From: JAKFDI01 sp044508835
GTDB taxonomy: Bacteria; Pseudomonadota; Gammaproteobacteria; Burkholderiales; Burkholderiaceae_C
Direction of reading: 5' to 3'
DNA length: 64,000 nt
NCBI GenBank assembly: GCA_044508835.1
Contig: JBIQHD010000001.1
Span: forward strand, 248,001 to 312,000
Part shown: positions 1 through 9,205 of the stretch, in pieces
Layout of the letters: each line of letters opens with the position of its first letter
Position numbering within the stretch: position 1 is the stretch's first letter
Notes under the pieces: model-generated
The model's input: only the letters and a program-made list of their open reading frames with translations
Told to the model about the DNA's origin: nothing
Database searches by the model: none
Program-made: the position numbers and the translations under genes

Positions 1-2124
1 CTGGCCAAGGTCATCGTGCACTCGCCGGGCGGCTTCGCCGCCGCGGTGGGCCGCGCCCGGCGGGCGCTGGCCGACATGCGCGTGGACGGCGTCGACACCA
101 ACATCGCCTTCCTGCTCGCGCTGCTGGCGCACCCGGACGTGGCGGACAACGACGTCTCCACCCGCTGGCTGGACCGCCACGCCGCCGCGCTGCTCGAGCA
201 GGCCGCCGCGGACGGCGGCCGCGACCGGCACTTCCCCGAGGCGGGCGGCGGCGCGGCCGGCGCGGCGGCGGGCCCGGCCGCGCCGCCGGGCACGGTCGCG
301 CTCGCCGCGCCGATGCAGGGCAGCGTGGTCTCGGTCGACGTGGCGGTCGGCGAGCCGGTGCGGCCCGGCCAGCAGGTCGCGGTGCTCGAGGCCATGAAGA
401 TGCAGCACGTCATCAGCGCCGAGGTCCACGGCGTGGTGCGCGCGCTGGCGGCGGCGGTCGGTGAGGTGGTGCAGCCCGGCCAGGCCCTGGCCTTCATGGA
501 GCCCGGCGAGGGCGACGCGGCGCAGGCGGCCGACGAGGGCGAGGTCGATCTCGACGCGATCCGCCCGGACCTGGCCGAATCGATCGCGCGGCATGCGCTG
601 ACGCTCGACGCCGCCCGGCCCGAGGCCATCGCCAAGCGCCATGCGCAGGGCGGGCGCAGCGCGCGCGAGAACATCGAGGACCTGGTCGACGCGGGCAGCT
701 TCGTCGAGTTCGGCGCGCTGGCGGTGGCGGCGCAGCGCACGCGCCACCCGATCGAGCACCTGCGGCGCACCACGCCGGCCGACGGCCTCGTCGGCGGGGT
801 GGCCACGGTCAACGCCGGGGCCTTCGGCTCCGAGGCCGGCCGCACGGTGGTGCTGTCCTACGACTACACCGTGCTCGCCGGCACCCAGGGCTCGTTCAAC
901 CACAAGAAGCAGGACCGGCTGTTCAAGCTGGCGGCCGACATGGAGCGCCCGCTCGTGCTCTTCGCCGAGGGCGGCGGCGGGCGGCCGGGCGACACCGACA
1001 AGATGCACGTGAAGGTGGCGAGCCTGGACATCCCCACCTTCAAGGCCTTCGCGCACCTGTCCGGGCTGGTGCCGGTCGTCGGCGTGGTGCACGGCCGCTG
1101 CTTCGCGGGCAACGCGGCGCTGCTCGGCTGCTGCGACGTGATCATCGCCACGCGCCGCTCGAACATCGGCATGGGCGGCCCGGCCATGATCGAGGGTGGT
1201 GGCCTGGGCGTGTTCCGGCCCGAGGAGATCGGCCCGAGCGACGTGCAGTCGGCCAACGGCGTGATCGACGTGCTGGTCGAGGACGAGGCGGCGGCCACCG
1301 CGGCCGCGCGGCAGTACCTGTCGTACTTCCAGGGCGCCCTTGCCGAGTGGCAGTGCGCCGACCAGCGGCACCTGCGGCGCCTGGTGCCGGAGAACCGCCT
1401 GCGCGCCTACGACGTGCGCCGCGTGATCGACACGCTCGCCGACAGCGGCAGCGTGCTGGAGCTGCGCCGCGACTTCGGCCTGGCGATGATCACGGCCTTC
1501 GTGCGCATCGAGGGCCGGCCGGTCGGCGTGTTCGCCAACAACCCGGCCTTCCTCGGCGGCGCGATCGACGCCGATGCCGCGGACAAGGCGGCGCGCTTCA
1601 TCCAGCTGTGCGAGGCGCACGGCATCCCGCTGCTGTCGCTGTGCGACACGCCGGGGTTCATGGTGGGGCCGGAGGCGGAGAAGACGGCCCAGGTGCGGCG
1701 CGTCTCGCGCATGTTCGTCAACACCGCGACGATCACCGTGCCGCTGGTGATGGTGGTGCTGCGCAAGGGCTACGGGCTGGGCGCGCTGGCGATGTCCGGC
1801 GGCGACTTCCAGGACACGGCGCTCACCCTCTCCTGGCCGACGGGCGAGTTCGGCGGCATGGGCCTGGAGGGCGCGGTGCGCCTGGCCTACCGCAAGGAGC
1901 TGGCGGCGATCGAGGACCCGGCGGCCCGCCAGGCGGAGTACGAGCGGCGCGTGGCCGCCTCCTACGAGCACGGCAAGGCCCTGAACATGGCCTCGCTGCT
2001 GGAGATCGACGACGTGATCGACCCGGCGGACACGCGCCGCTGCGTCGCGGCGGCCTTCGAGGCGGCGGCCCGGCAGGCGCCGCGCCGCGCGGGCCGCAAG
2101 CGCTCGCACGTCGAGACCTGGTGA
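1..2124 (+). CDS. Fused acyl-CoA carboxylase (biotin carboxylase C-terminus, BCCP, carboxyltransferase), 5' end missing
   Basis: The reading frame is already open at base 1, so the start lies outside the window. The first ~75 codons resemble the C-terminal lobe of biotin carboxylase (VDGVDTNIAFLLALL). A biotinyl domain follows with the EAMKMQH motif; the biotin lysine is encoded at 397-399. From about codon 205 on there is a full carboxyltransferase, with GRCFAGNAALLGC, CDTPGFMVGPEAE and RKGYGLGALAMSGGDF stretches typical of acyl-CoA carboxylase beta chains. Family knowledge: such single-chain enzymes carboxylate an acyl-CoA using ATP and bicarbonate; the acyl substrate cannot be read from the sequence. 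It is followed at once by a CoA ligase and a CoA-transferase on the same strand, which suggests a joint role in CoA-thioester catabolism. Confidence 0.9.
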   Translation: MAKVIVHSPGGFAAAVGRARRALADMRVDGVDTNIAFLLALLAHPDVADNDVSTRWLDRHAAALLEQAAADGGRDRHFPEAGGGAAGAAAGPAAPPGTVALAAPMQGSVVSVDVAVGEPVRPGQQVAVLEAMKMQHVISAEVHGVVRALAAAVGEVVQPGQALAFMEPGEGDAAQAADEGEVDLDAIRPDLAESIARHALTLDAARPEAIAKRHAQGGRSARENIEDLVDAGSFVEFGALAVAAQRTRHPIEHLRRTTPADGLVGGVATVNAGAFGSEAGRTVVLSYDYTVLAGTQGSFNHKKQDRLFKLAADMERPLVLFAEGGGGRPGDTDKMHVKVASLDIPTFKAFAHLSGLVPVVGVVHGRCFAGNAALLGCCDVIIATRRSNIGMGGPAMIEGGGLGVFRPEEIGPSDVQSANGVIDVLVEDEAAATAAARQYLSYFQGALAEWQCADQRHLRRLVPENRLRAYDVRRVIDTLADSGSVLELRRDFGLAMITAFVRIEGRPVGVFANNPAFLGGAIDADAADKAARFIQLCEAHGIPLLSLCDTPGFMVGPEAEKTAQVRRVSRMFVNTATITVPLVMVVLRKGYGLGALAMSGGDFQDTALTLSWPTGEFGGMGLEGAVRLAYRKELAAIEDPAARQAEYERRVAASYEHGKALNMASLLEIDDVIDPADTRRCVAAAFEAAARQAPRRAGRKRSHVETW

Positions 2125-2168
2125 CGCGCCGGCCCCGCCCTTCCGACATCCCTTCCTTCCGATCCGAG

Positions 2169-3869
2169 ATGAACGAGAACGACTACCTGGAGACGCTGCG
2201 CGCGCTGTGGGCGCGCAACTGGCCGGCGGGCGTGCCCCGCGAGCTGCACTACCCGCTGGGCGAGCGGCCGGTCAGCGACTGCCTGCGCGAGCGCGCGAAG
2301 CGGCAGCCGGCGAAGCCCGCCATCGTCTTCTACGGGCGCGAGCTGGGCTTCGGCGAGCTCGACGACCTGAGCGAGCGCTTCGCGGCGCTGCTGCTGCAGC
2401 GCGGCGTGGCGCGCGGCGACCGCGTGGCCGTGTTCATGCCGAACTGCCCGCAGTTCCTCGTCGCCTTCTACGGCATCCTGAAGCTGGGCGCCGTCCACGT
2501 GCCGGTGAACCCGCTGTTCAAGCGCGAGGAGGTGCTCTACGAGCTGAAGGACAGCGGGGCGCAGGTGATGGTCACGCTGGACCAGCTCTACCCGGTGGCG
2601 CACGAGGCGCGGGCCGCGGGCGCGCTGCGGCACGTGTTCGTCACGAGCTTCGCCGAGATGCTGCCGCCGGCGCCCACGCTCGCGCTGCCCCCGGCGCTCA
2701 CGCAGCCGCGCCTGGCCTGCGCGGACGCCGAGGACCTGCTGCCCGCCCTGGCCCGCACGGCCCCCGTCGCGCTGCCGCCGGCCGACCTGGACGCCATCGC
2801 CGCGCTCAACTACACCGGCGGCACGACCGGCCTGCCCAAGGGCTGCATCCACACACAGCGCGACATGCTCTACACCGCCGCGGCCACCCTGTCGGTGACG
2901 GTCGGCGGGCAGGAGGACGACGTCGGCCTGGGCGTCAACCCGGTGTTCTGGATCGCCGGCGAGAACGCGCTCGTGATCCAGCCGGTGGTCAGCGGCAACA
3001 CGACGGTGATGCTCGCGCGCTGGGACCCCGTGGCCTGGATGCAGGCCGTCGAGCGCTACCGCGTGACGGTCACCGGCCTCGTGCTCGACTCGGCGGTCGA
3101 GGTGATGGACCACCCCGACGCCGGCCGCTACGACCTGCGCAGCCTGCGCAGCATGCGCTGCTCCTCGTTCGTGAAGAAGCTGGGCATCGGCTACCGCGAG
3201 CGCTGGCGCGCGCTCACGGGCTCCACGCTGATCGAGGCCGCCTGGGGCATGACCGAGACGCACACCAACGACACCTTCACCCGCGGCATGCAGGACGGCG
3301 ACTTCGACCTGAAGGCCCAGCCCATCTTCACCGGCCTGCCGGTGCCGGGCACCGAGCTGAAGATCTGCGACTTCGACACCGGCGCGCTCAAGCCGCTCGG
3401 CGAGGAGGGCGAGCTGTGCTGCCGCACGCCCTCGCTGTTCAAGGGCTACTGGCAGCGGCCCGAGGCCACGGCCGAGAGCATCCGCGGCGGCTGGCTGCAC
3501 ACCGGCGACATCGCCTGCATCGACGAGCAGGGCTACCTGCACTTCCTCGGGCGGCGCAAGGAGATGCTCAAGGTGAAGGGCATGAGCGTCTTCCCCGCCG
3601 AGCTGGAGGCGCTGCTGGGCATGCACCCGGCCATCGTCGGCTCCGGCGTGATCGGCCGCCCCGACCCGGCCAGGGGCGAGGTGCCGGTGGCCTTCGTCAA
3701 GCTCGACCCGGCGGCCGGCGCCTCGCTCACGGCCGAGCAGCTGCAGGCGTGGTGCCGCGAGCGCATGGCGACCTACAAGGTGCCGGAGATCCGCATCGTC
3801 GCCGAGCTTCCGACCAGCGCGACGGGCAAGGTGCTCAAGCGCGAGCTGATCCCGCTGCTCGATCGCTGA
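2169..3869 (+). CDS. AMP-forming acyl-CoA synthetase (class I adenylate-forming ligase)
   Basis: A 566-residue protein with the adenylate-forming fold in normal order: the phosphate-binding loop YTGGTTGLPKG from residue 215, the WGMTETHTND core motif, the hinge region GRRKEMLKVKG, and the C-terminal catalytic lysine in SATGKVLKREL. The family activates a carboxylic acid with ATP and joins it to CoA. The acid is unknown; the neighbours are an acyl-CoA carboxylase and a CoA-transferase. The ATG at 2169 gives the usual N-terminus but has no clear ribosome site. A GTG at 2121, overlapping the preceding stop, is an alternative that would add 16 residues. The next gene begins 4 bases after the stop. 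Confidence 0.9.
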   Translation: MNENDYLETLRALWARNWPAGVPRELHYPLGERPVSDCLRERAKRQPAKPAIVFYGRELGFGELDDLSERFAALLLQRGVARGDRVAVFMPNCPQFLVAFYGILKLGAVHVPVNPLFKREEVLYELKDSGAQVMVTLDQLYPVAHEARAAGALRHVFVTSFAEMLPPAPTLALPPALTQPRLACADAEDLLPALARTAPVALPPADLDAIAALNYTGGTTGLPKGCIHTQRDMLYTAAATLSVTVGGQEDDVGLGVNPVFWIAGENALVIQPVVSGNTTVMLARWDPVAWMQAVERYRVTVTGLVLDSAVEVMDHPDAGRYDLRSLRSMRCSSFVKKLGIGYRERWRALTGSTLIEAAWGMTETHTNDTFTRGMQDGDFDLKAQPIFTGLPVPGTELKICDFDTGALKPLGEEGELCCRTPSLFKGYWQRPEATAESIRGGWLHTGDIACIDEQGYLHFLGRRKEMLKVKGMSVFPAELEALLGMHPAIVGSGVIGRPDPARGEVPVAFVKLDPAAGASLTAEQLQAWCRERMATYKVPEIRIVAELPTSATGKVLKRELIPLLDR

Positions 3870-3873
3870 AGGC

Positions 3874-6030
3874 ATGTCGTCCGACGCCGGCCCCGCCTTC
3901 CTGGCCCGCCTCACGGTCCTGGAGTTCGGCGACGACGTGGCCGTGCGCTACTGCGGCCGCCTGCTCGCGGCCGGCGGCGCCACGGTCTTGCGCAGGCCCG
4001 CGGCGGGCGACGAGCGCCGCGGCCATGGCGGCGGCGACGGCGTGGCCTACGGCCAGTGGCTCGACCAGGGCAAGCGGATCGTCGGCGCGATGCCCGCCGG
4101 CGCCGCGCCGCAGCTCGTCCTCGGCGGCCTCGACGACGCCGCGGCGGGCGAGGCCGCGGCGGCCGCGGCCGGCCTCGACCGGCCGCCGGTCCTGCTGGCG
4201 ATGCGCTGGCTGCCTGCCACCGGCCCGCTGGCCCGCTGGCAGGCGACGGACGAGACCATCGCGGCGCTGACCGGCCTGTGCCACGCGTTCGGCGCGGCGG
4301 ACGGGCCGCCCATGCTGGCGCAGGGGCACATCCCGCAGGTCGTCGCCGGCGTGGTCGGCTTCAATGCCGCCGTGGCCGCCTGTCTCGAACGCCGCCGGCC
4401 GCGCCTGCGCCGCCTCGACGTGAACGTGTTCGAGGCCGCCCTGTGCTTCTCCGAGAACGGCGCGCTCGGCGCGCTGGCCGACGGCACCGCCGCCCGGCGC
4501 CTGGGCGTCAACCGCTTCCAGCCGACCTATCCCTGCGCCGCCTTCCGCTGCCTGGACGGCTGGGTCGGCATCACCTGCCTGACGCCCGCGCAATGGCGCG
4601 CGCTGTGCCATCTGGCGGACCAGCCGGCGCTCGCCGACGACGCGCGCTTCGCCACGGCCGTGCAGCGGCTGGCGATCGCCGACGAGGTCGACCGCGCGCT
4701 GGCGCCGGCGATCGCCCGGCGCACCGGCGACGAATGGGTGCGGCTCGGCATGGCGCACCGCATCCCGATCGCGCCGATGCCCGCGCCCGCCGACCTGCCG
4801 CGGCAGCCGCACTGGCGCGAGCGCGGCGCCTTCGCCCCCCTGTCGGATGCGCCGGGCGCGCCGCTCGCCCCGACGCTGCCCCACCGCACCACCTGCACGG
4901 GGCCGGCCGCGGCCTGGACCGCGGCGGACGGCGGGTCGCCCTTGCACGGCCTGCGGGTCGTCGACTTCAGCATGGGCTGGGCCGGCCCGCTGTGCACGCG
5001 CACGCTCGCGGACCTGGGCGCCGACGTCGTCAAGGTCGAGTCCGACGCGCACCCCGACTGGTGGCGCGGCTGGGAGACCGGGCCCGAGGCCGAGGCGCAG
5101 CGCGAGACGAAGGTCGGCTTCCTCAACATGAACCGCGGCAAGCGCGGCGTGGCCATCGACCTGACCCGGCCCGAGGGGCTGGCGCAGGCCCGGGCGCTGG
5201 TGCGCGGCGCCGACGTGGTGATCGAGAACTTCGCCGCCGGCGTGATGGAGAAGCTGGGGCTCGGCGCGGACGTGCGCCGCCGCCTGCGGCCCGGCCTGAT
5301 CGCGGTGACGATGCCCGCCTTCGGCCAGGGCGGCCCGTGGTCCGGGATCCGCGCCTACGGCTCGACGGTCGAGCAGGCGTCCGGCCTGCCGTACCTGAAC
5401 GGCGAGCCGGACTGGCCGCCGGCGCTGCAGCACGTGGCGCTGGGCGATCCGGTCGCCGGCCTCTACGCCGCCGCGGCGATCCTGGGCGCGCTGCACGGCC
5501 GCGAGGCCCACGGCGGCGCCGACATCGACCTGGCGCAGGTCGCCTGCCTGTTCCAGCTCGGCGCGGACGGCCTGCTGGCGGCGCAGCGGCACGGCGGCGG
5601 CCCGCCGCGCACCGGCCATGCCCGGGCGCGCGCCGCGCTGAGCCGGGTGGTGCGCTGCGAGGGCGAGGACCGCTGGCTGGCCGTGACGGCCCGCGACGCC
5701 GCCGAGCTGCGGGCGCTCGACGCCGTCGTCGCCGGGCCGGCGGACCGGTGCCTGGCGGCCTGGGCGGCGCACCGGCCTGCCGACGAGGCGGCGCGGCGGC
5801 TGCAGGAAGCCGGCCTCTGCGCGGCCCCGGTGAAGCGGGCGGACGAGCTCGGCCGGGACGCCCAGCTCCTGCACGGCGGCTACTGGCAGCACCTGGAGCG
5901 CGCCTACGTCGGCCGGCATGGCGTGAGCGCCGCACCCTGGCTGGCCGACGGGCAGCGCGTCATGGCCCCGCGCCCGGCGCCGACGCTGGGCGAGCACGGC
6001 GGCGAGATCCTGGCGCCGCCGGCGCCCTGA
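3874..6030 (+). CDS. Two-domain class III CoA-transferase (CaiB/BaiF family), N-terminal half lacking the catalytic Asp
   Basis: At 718 residues this is nearly twice a normal CaiB/BaiF protein. Residues ~10-330 and ~350-718 each resemble one family unit. The second half opens with LHGLRVVDFSMGWAGPLC and has the GDPVAGLYAAAAILGAL segment, whose Asp525 matches the catalytic aspartate position of formyl-CoA-transferase-like enzymes. The equivalent place in the first half reads QVVAG, with Gln155 in place of the Asp. Family knowledge: class III enzymes move CoA between carboxylates through an aspartyl-CoA thioester. I infer one active and one structural half, as in other fused members such as DddD. 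It lies 4 bases behind the CoA ligase, so the two are probably co-translated. Confidence 0.85.
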   Translation: MSSDAGPAFLARLTVLEFGDDVAVRYCGRLLAAGGATVLRRPAAGDERRGHGGGDGVAYGQWLDQGKRIVGAMPAGAAPQLVLGGLDDAAAGEAAAAAAGLDRPPVLLAMRWLPATGPLARWQATDETIAALTGLCHAFGAADGPPMLAQGHIPQVVAGVVGFNAAVAACLERRRPRLRRLDVNVFEAALCFSENGALGALADGTAARRLGVNRFQPTYPCAAFRCLDGWVGITCLTPAQWRALCHLADQPALADDARFATAVQRLAIADEVDRALAPAIARRTGDEWVRLGMAHRIPIAPMPAPADLPRQPHWRERGAFAPLSDAPGAPLAPTLPHRTTCTGPAAAWTAADGGSPLHGLRVVDFSMGWAGPLCTRTLADLGADVVKVESDAHPDWWRGWETGPEAEAQRETKVGFLNMNRGKRGVAIDLTRPEGLAQARALVRGADVVIENFAAGVMEKLGLGADVRRRLRPGLIAVTMPAFGQGGPWSGIRAYGSTVEQASGLPYLNGEPDWPPALQHVALGDPVAGLYAAAAILGALHGREAHGGADIDLAQVACLFQLGADGLLAAQRHGGGPPRTGHARARAALSRVVRCEGEDRWLAVTARDAAELRALDAVVAGPADRCLAAWAAHRPADEAARRLQEAGLCAAPVKRADELGRDAQLLHGGYWQHLERAYVGRHGVSAAPWLADGQRVMAPRPAPTLGEHGGEILAPPAP

Positions 6031-6048
6031 CACGCGCCTGACGCGCAC

Positions 6049-6810
6049 CTAGCGCACGTACAGCCCGCCGTTCACGTCCAGCGTCGCGCCGACGAAGAAG
6101 CCGCTGCGGTCCGAGGCCAGCAGGGCGGCCGCCGCGGCGATCTCCGAGGCCTCGCCGAAGCGCCCGGCCGGCACGCGCTGCTCGATGGCGCGGATCTGCT
6201 CGGGCGAGAGCCGGCCCTTGGCCGTGGCGATCGGCCCCGGCGCGATGGCGTTGACGGTGACGCCGCTGCCCGCGAGCTGCTGCGCGAAGTACTTGGTCAG
6301 CATGATGGCCCCGGCCTTCGCCGCGGCGTAGTGCGCCGAGGCCACGGTGCCGCCGTTCTGCCCGCCCAGCGAGGTGATGTTGACGATGCGCCCGTAGCCG
6401 CGCGCCGCCAGGTGCGGCGCGAAGACCTGGCAGCTCAGGAAGACGCTGCGCATGTTGATGGCGACGATCTCGTCGAACTCCTCGGGCGTGATGTCCCCGG
6501 TCGGCGTGCGCTTGGCGAAGCCGGCGTTGTTCACCACGATGTCAACGCCGCCCCAGCGCTGCACCAGCCGGTCGCGCGCGGCCTCGAACGCGGCCTTGCG
6601 GCGTACGTCGAGCGTGAAGGCCATGGCTGTGTCGCCGCCCGGATCGAGCGACTGCGCCACGGCTTCGGCCGTGGCGGCATCCACGTCGGTGACCGCCACC
6701 TTCGCGCCGCCGCCGTGCAGCTCGCGCGCAATGGCCTCGCCGATGCCGCGCCCGCCGCCGGTGACCAGCGCCGTGCGGCCGGCGAACGAGAAGCCGGGTC
6801 CGCCGCTCAT
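6049..6810 (-). CDS. Short-chain dehydrogenase/reductase
   Basis: A 253-residue classical SDR. The nucleotide-binding motif TGGGRGIG lies near residue 17, NNAG near 94, and the catalytic Ser147, Tyr161 and Lys165 (YAAAK) are all present. Such enzymes oxidise or reduce an alcohol/ketone with NAD(P). Asp42 at the end of the second strand (TDVDA) suggests NAD(H) preference, which is inference. The ATG overlaps the stop of the Rieske oxygenase gene by ATGA, so it is the last gene of the leftward cluster and probably handles a dihydrodiol- or hydroxyacyl-type intermediate. Confidence 0.9.
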   Translation of the reverse strand: MSGGPGFSFAGRTALVTGGGRGIGEAIARELHGGGAKVAVTDVDAATAEAVAQSLDPGGDTAMAFTLDVRRKAAFEAARDRLVQRWGGVDIVVNNAGFAKRTPTGDITPEEFDEIVAINMRSVFLSCQVFAPHLAARGYGRIVNITSLGGQNGGTVASAHYAAAKAGAIMLTKYFAQQLAGSGVTVNAIAPGPIATAKGRLSPEQIRAIEQRVPAGRFGEASEIAAAAALLASDRSGFFVGATLDVNGGLYVR

Positions 6811-8123
6811 GCCGTTTCCCCGCGGCGCGCCTCGCCCGGCCAGCGCCGCGCCTGCGCGAGCTGGGCCTCGTAGGCCGCGGCCAGCGTGGCCGTGCCCTCG
6901 TGCAGGAAGGAGCCGGCGCGCGCGCCGAAGTAGACCTGCGGGTCGTCCACGCCGGGCGGCACCGTGCCCTGGTCGCGCAGCGCGCGCGCCGCCTGCAGCA
7001 GCCGGCGCCGCGTGCGGGCGATCATCTGGTCGCTCGGCCCCAGGTGCTCCAGCGCGTGGTCGGTGAGCGGCCCCATGCTCTCGGTCACCGCCTGGTCCTG
7101 CATGGTGATGTTGGCGATGCCGGTGAAGTGCCGGCCGTCGCGCTGCGCGCCGCGGTCCATGCCCCAGTCGTTGCGCGCGTCGTCGACGCAGCGCCAGCGG
7201 CCGAGCCAGTCGCTGGTGGGGGGCGCGTAGTCGAACTTCTCGAACAGCGGCTCGCCGGTGACGCGGGTCGAGGTGTAGGCCGGGTTGCCTTCGTCCACGC
7301 CGCCGGTCAGGTCGAACAGCATCGAGTGCTCGTCGTCCATCGGCACCCAGGCGCGGGCGATGGCGCGGGTGGCGAAGCGGTTGTTGGGCGTCTGCGTCCA
7401 GAACGGGAACATGTGGTGCGCCACGCGCCACGACATGCGCCCGTCGTCGTTCGGCCGGTAGCCGCCGTACATCGTGCCCCAGCCGGTGGCCTGCACCTCG
7501 TAGCGCGGCGCGCGGTCGACCACCGTCGGGCGCATCGGATGGTCGGGCGCGAGGTCCTGCGGCTGCAGCGAGCCGCCGTGCAGGAAGCCCACGTGCGAGG
7601 TGTCGATGTCGCCCTCCAGCGCCTGCAGCCAGTTGCAGGCGCGCTGCAGGCACCAGATCTCGCCGCCGGGCACGAGGTTGGCCTCGATCTGCGGCAGCGG
7701 CGGCGGCTCGGGGCGATCGCCCATGTAGACCCACACCAGCCCGTTGCGCTCGGCCGTGCGGTAGGCCTTGGCGTGCACTGCGTGCTTGTAGTCGTTCTCC
7801 GGCGGCACGTTGGGCATGTCGACGCAGCGGCCGTCCACGTCGAACTTCCAGCCGTGGTAGACGCAGCGGATGCCGTGGCCCTCGTTGCGGCCGAGGAAGA
7901 GCGAGGCGCAGCGGTGCGGGCAGCGGTGGTCGAAGATGCCCACCCGCCCGCCGCTGTCGCGGAACGCCACCAGGCGCTCGCCCAGCACGAGCAGGCGCAC
8001 CGGGTCGCCGTCGGCCACGAGCTCCGACGACATCAGCGCGGGCAGCCAGTACTGCCGCATCAGGGTGCCCATCACCGTGCCGGGGCCGACGCGGGTGAGC
8101 TCGATGCTGTCGAGTGCTTGCAT
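6807..8123 (-). CDS. Rieske non-heme iron oxygenase, phthalate-dioxygenase type (first copy)
   Basis: A 438-residue oxygenase component. The Rieske 2Fe-2S ligands are Cys68, His70, Cys87 and His90 (CPH ... CVYH). The mononuclear iron site is in EGDIDTSHVGFLH, with His177, His182 and the bridging Asp174. Length and the N-terminal LTRVGPGTVMGTLMRQYW block match the phthalate 4,5-dioxygenase group, which hydroxylates or demethylates aromatic and other ring substrates with O2. The electron donor is presumably the reductase encoded at 15663-16610. The start is 8 bases from the Bug receptor stop. A paralogue heads the same cluster at 16708-18021. Confidence 0.92.
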   Translation of the reverse strand: MQALDSIELTRVGPGTVMGTLMRQYWLPALMSSELVADGDPVRLLVLGERLVAFRDSGGRVGIFDHRCPHRCASLFLGRNEGHGIRCVYHGWKFDVDGRCVDMPNVPPENDYKHAVHAKAYRTAERNGLVWVYMGDRPEPPPLPQIEANLVPGGEIWCLQRACNWLQALEGDIDTSHVGFLHGGSLQPQDLAPDHPMRPTVVDRAPRYEVQATGWGTMYGGYRPNDDGRMSWRVAHHMFPFWTQTPNNRFATRAIARAWVPMDDEHSMLFDLTGGVDEGNPAYTSTRVTGEPLFEKFDYAPPTSDWLGRWRCVDDARNDWGMDRGAQRDGRHFTGIANITMQDQAVTESMGPLTDHALEHLGPSDQMIARTRRRLLQAARALRDQGTVPPGVDDPQVYFGARAGSFLHEGTATLAAAYEAQLAQARRWPGEARRGETA

Positions 8124-8131
8124 GGCCGCGC

Positions 8132-9130
8132 TCAGAGCTTGATCTGGGCCTTCTCGATCACCGGCCCCCACAGCTTCAGCTCGTCCTGGATCATCTGCTC
8201 CAGCGCCTGCGGCGTGCTGCCGCTCGGCTCGACGTTGCGGTCGACGAAGAGCTTGTGTACCTCGGGCTTGTGCACGGCCTTGGCGATGGCGTCGGCGATC
8301 TTGTTGGCGATGGCGTCGGGCACGCCCTTGGGCGCGAGCACGCCGAACCACACCACGGCGCTGAAGCCCGGCACGTCCTCCGCGATGGCGGGCAGGCCCG
8401 GCAGCACCGGCGTGCGCTGGGGCGAGGCCACGCCGAGATACCGGATGCGGCCGGCCTGCACCATGGCCGCGCCGTCCAGGCCGGTGACGAAGCCCATGTC
8501 GATCTGCCCGCCGGCGAAGGCGGCCACCAGCGGCGCGCCGCCGGTGTACGGGATGTGGGTGATCTTCGTGCCGGCGCGCTCGTTGAAGTATTCGCCGGCC
8601 AGGTGCGAGCTGCCGCCGATGCCGGTGGAGCCGTAGTTCAGGCTCGACCCCTGGGTGCGCGCCCAGGCGACGAAGTCCTTCACCGTCTTGTGCGGGCTCT
8701 GCGCCGGCACGGCCAGGATCAGCGGCACGGTGACCACGGCCGACAGCGGGCGGAAGTCCTTCAGGATGTCGTAGGGCAGCTTGCGCATCAGCGAGGACGT
8801 GACGCTCGGGCCGCTGTTGCCGAAGACGAGCGTGTAGCCGTCGGGCGCCGACTTGGCGACGAAGTCGGTGCCCAGCGTGCCGCCGGCGCCGGGCTTGTTG
8901 AAGATGATGACCGGCTGGCCCAGCGTCTCCTGCATCGGCTGCGCGATGGCGCGCGCGAGCTGGTCGGTGGTGCCGCCGGCGGGGTAGGGGACGATCAGGT
9001 TGATCGGCTTGCTCGGGAAGGCGTCGGGCCCCTGCGCGCGGGCGGCCGGGCCGCACAGGAAGCAGGCGAAGGCCGTGGTGGCCAGCAGGGCGGGCAGGAA
9101 GCGGCGGCGGGTGGGTCGGGTCATGGTCAT
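8132..9130 (-). CDS. Bug-family periplasmic solute-binding receptor (TctC-like)
   Basis: A 332-residue protein with a twin-arginine-like or Sec signal (RRRFLPALLATTAF ... ARAQ) and the Bug signature blocks: PINLIVPYPAGGTTDQLAR, GQPVIIFNKPGAGG and the THIPYTGGAP region. Bug receptors bind small carboxylates or amides in the periplasm. No TctA/TctB membrane genes are adjacent, which is usual for orphan Bug proteins in Burkholderiales. The ATG has a ribosome-binding CGGAG a few bases upstream on its strand. It sits inside the Rieske/CoA cluster and so probably binds the pathway substrate. Confidence 0.93.
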   Translation of the reverse strand: MTMTRPTRRRFLPALLATTAFACFLCGPAARAQGPDAFPSKPINLIVPYPAGGTTDQLARAIAQPMQETLGQPVIIFNKPGAGGTLGTDFVAKSAPDGYTLVFGNSGPSVTSSLMRKLPYDILKDFRPLSAVVTVPLILAVPAQSPHKTVKDFVAWARTQGSSLNYGSTGIGGSSHLAGEYFNERAGTKITHIPYTGGAPLVAAFAGGQIDMGFVTGLDGAAMVQAGRIRYLGVASPQRTPVLPGLPAIAEDVPGFSAVVWFGVLAPKGVPDAIANKIADAIAKAVHKPEVHKLFVDRNVEPSGSTPQALEQMIQDELKLWGPVIEKAQIKL

Positions 9131-9205
9131 GTCTCCGGTGGGGATGGGCGCCGGCCGTCGTTGCGGCCCGGTGCCTCGGGTGAAGGAGCGGCAGGCGGGG
9201 ATCGC

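Noticed and set aside
1347..3869. A long open frame joining the end of the carboxylase region with the CoA ligase
   Set aside because: The part before about 2121 is the carboxylase gene read in another frame (Arg/Gly/Pro-rich, no family match). Only the ligase part is protein-like.
1962..3914. A 650-codon open frame on the minus strand opposite the CoA ligase
   Set aside because: High GC keeps antisense frames open. The translation is Ala/Arg/His-rich without domains, while the plus strand has clear ligase motifs.
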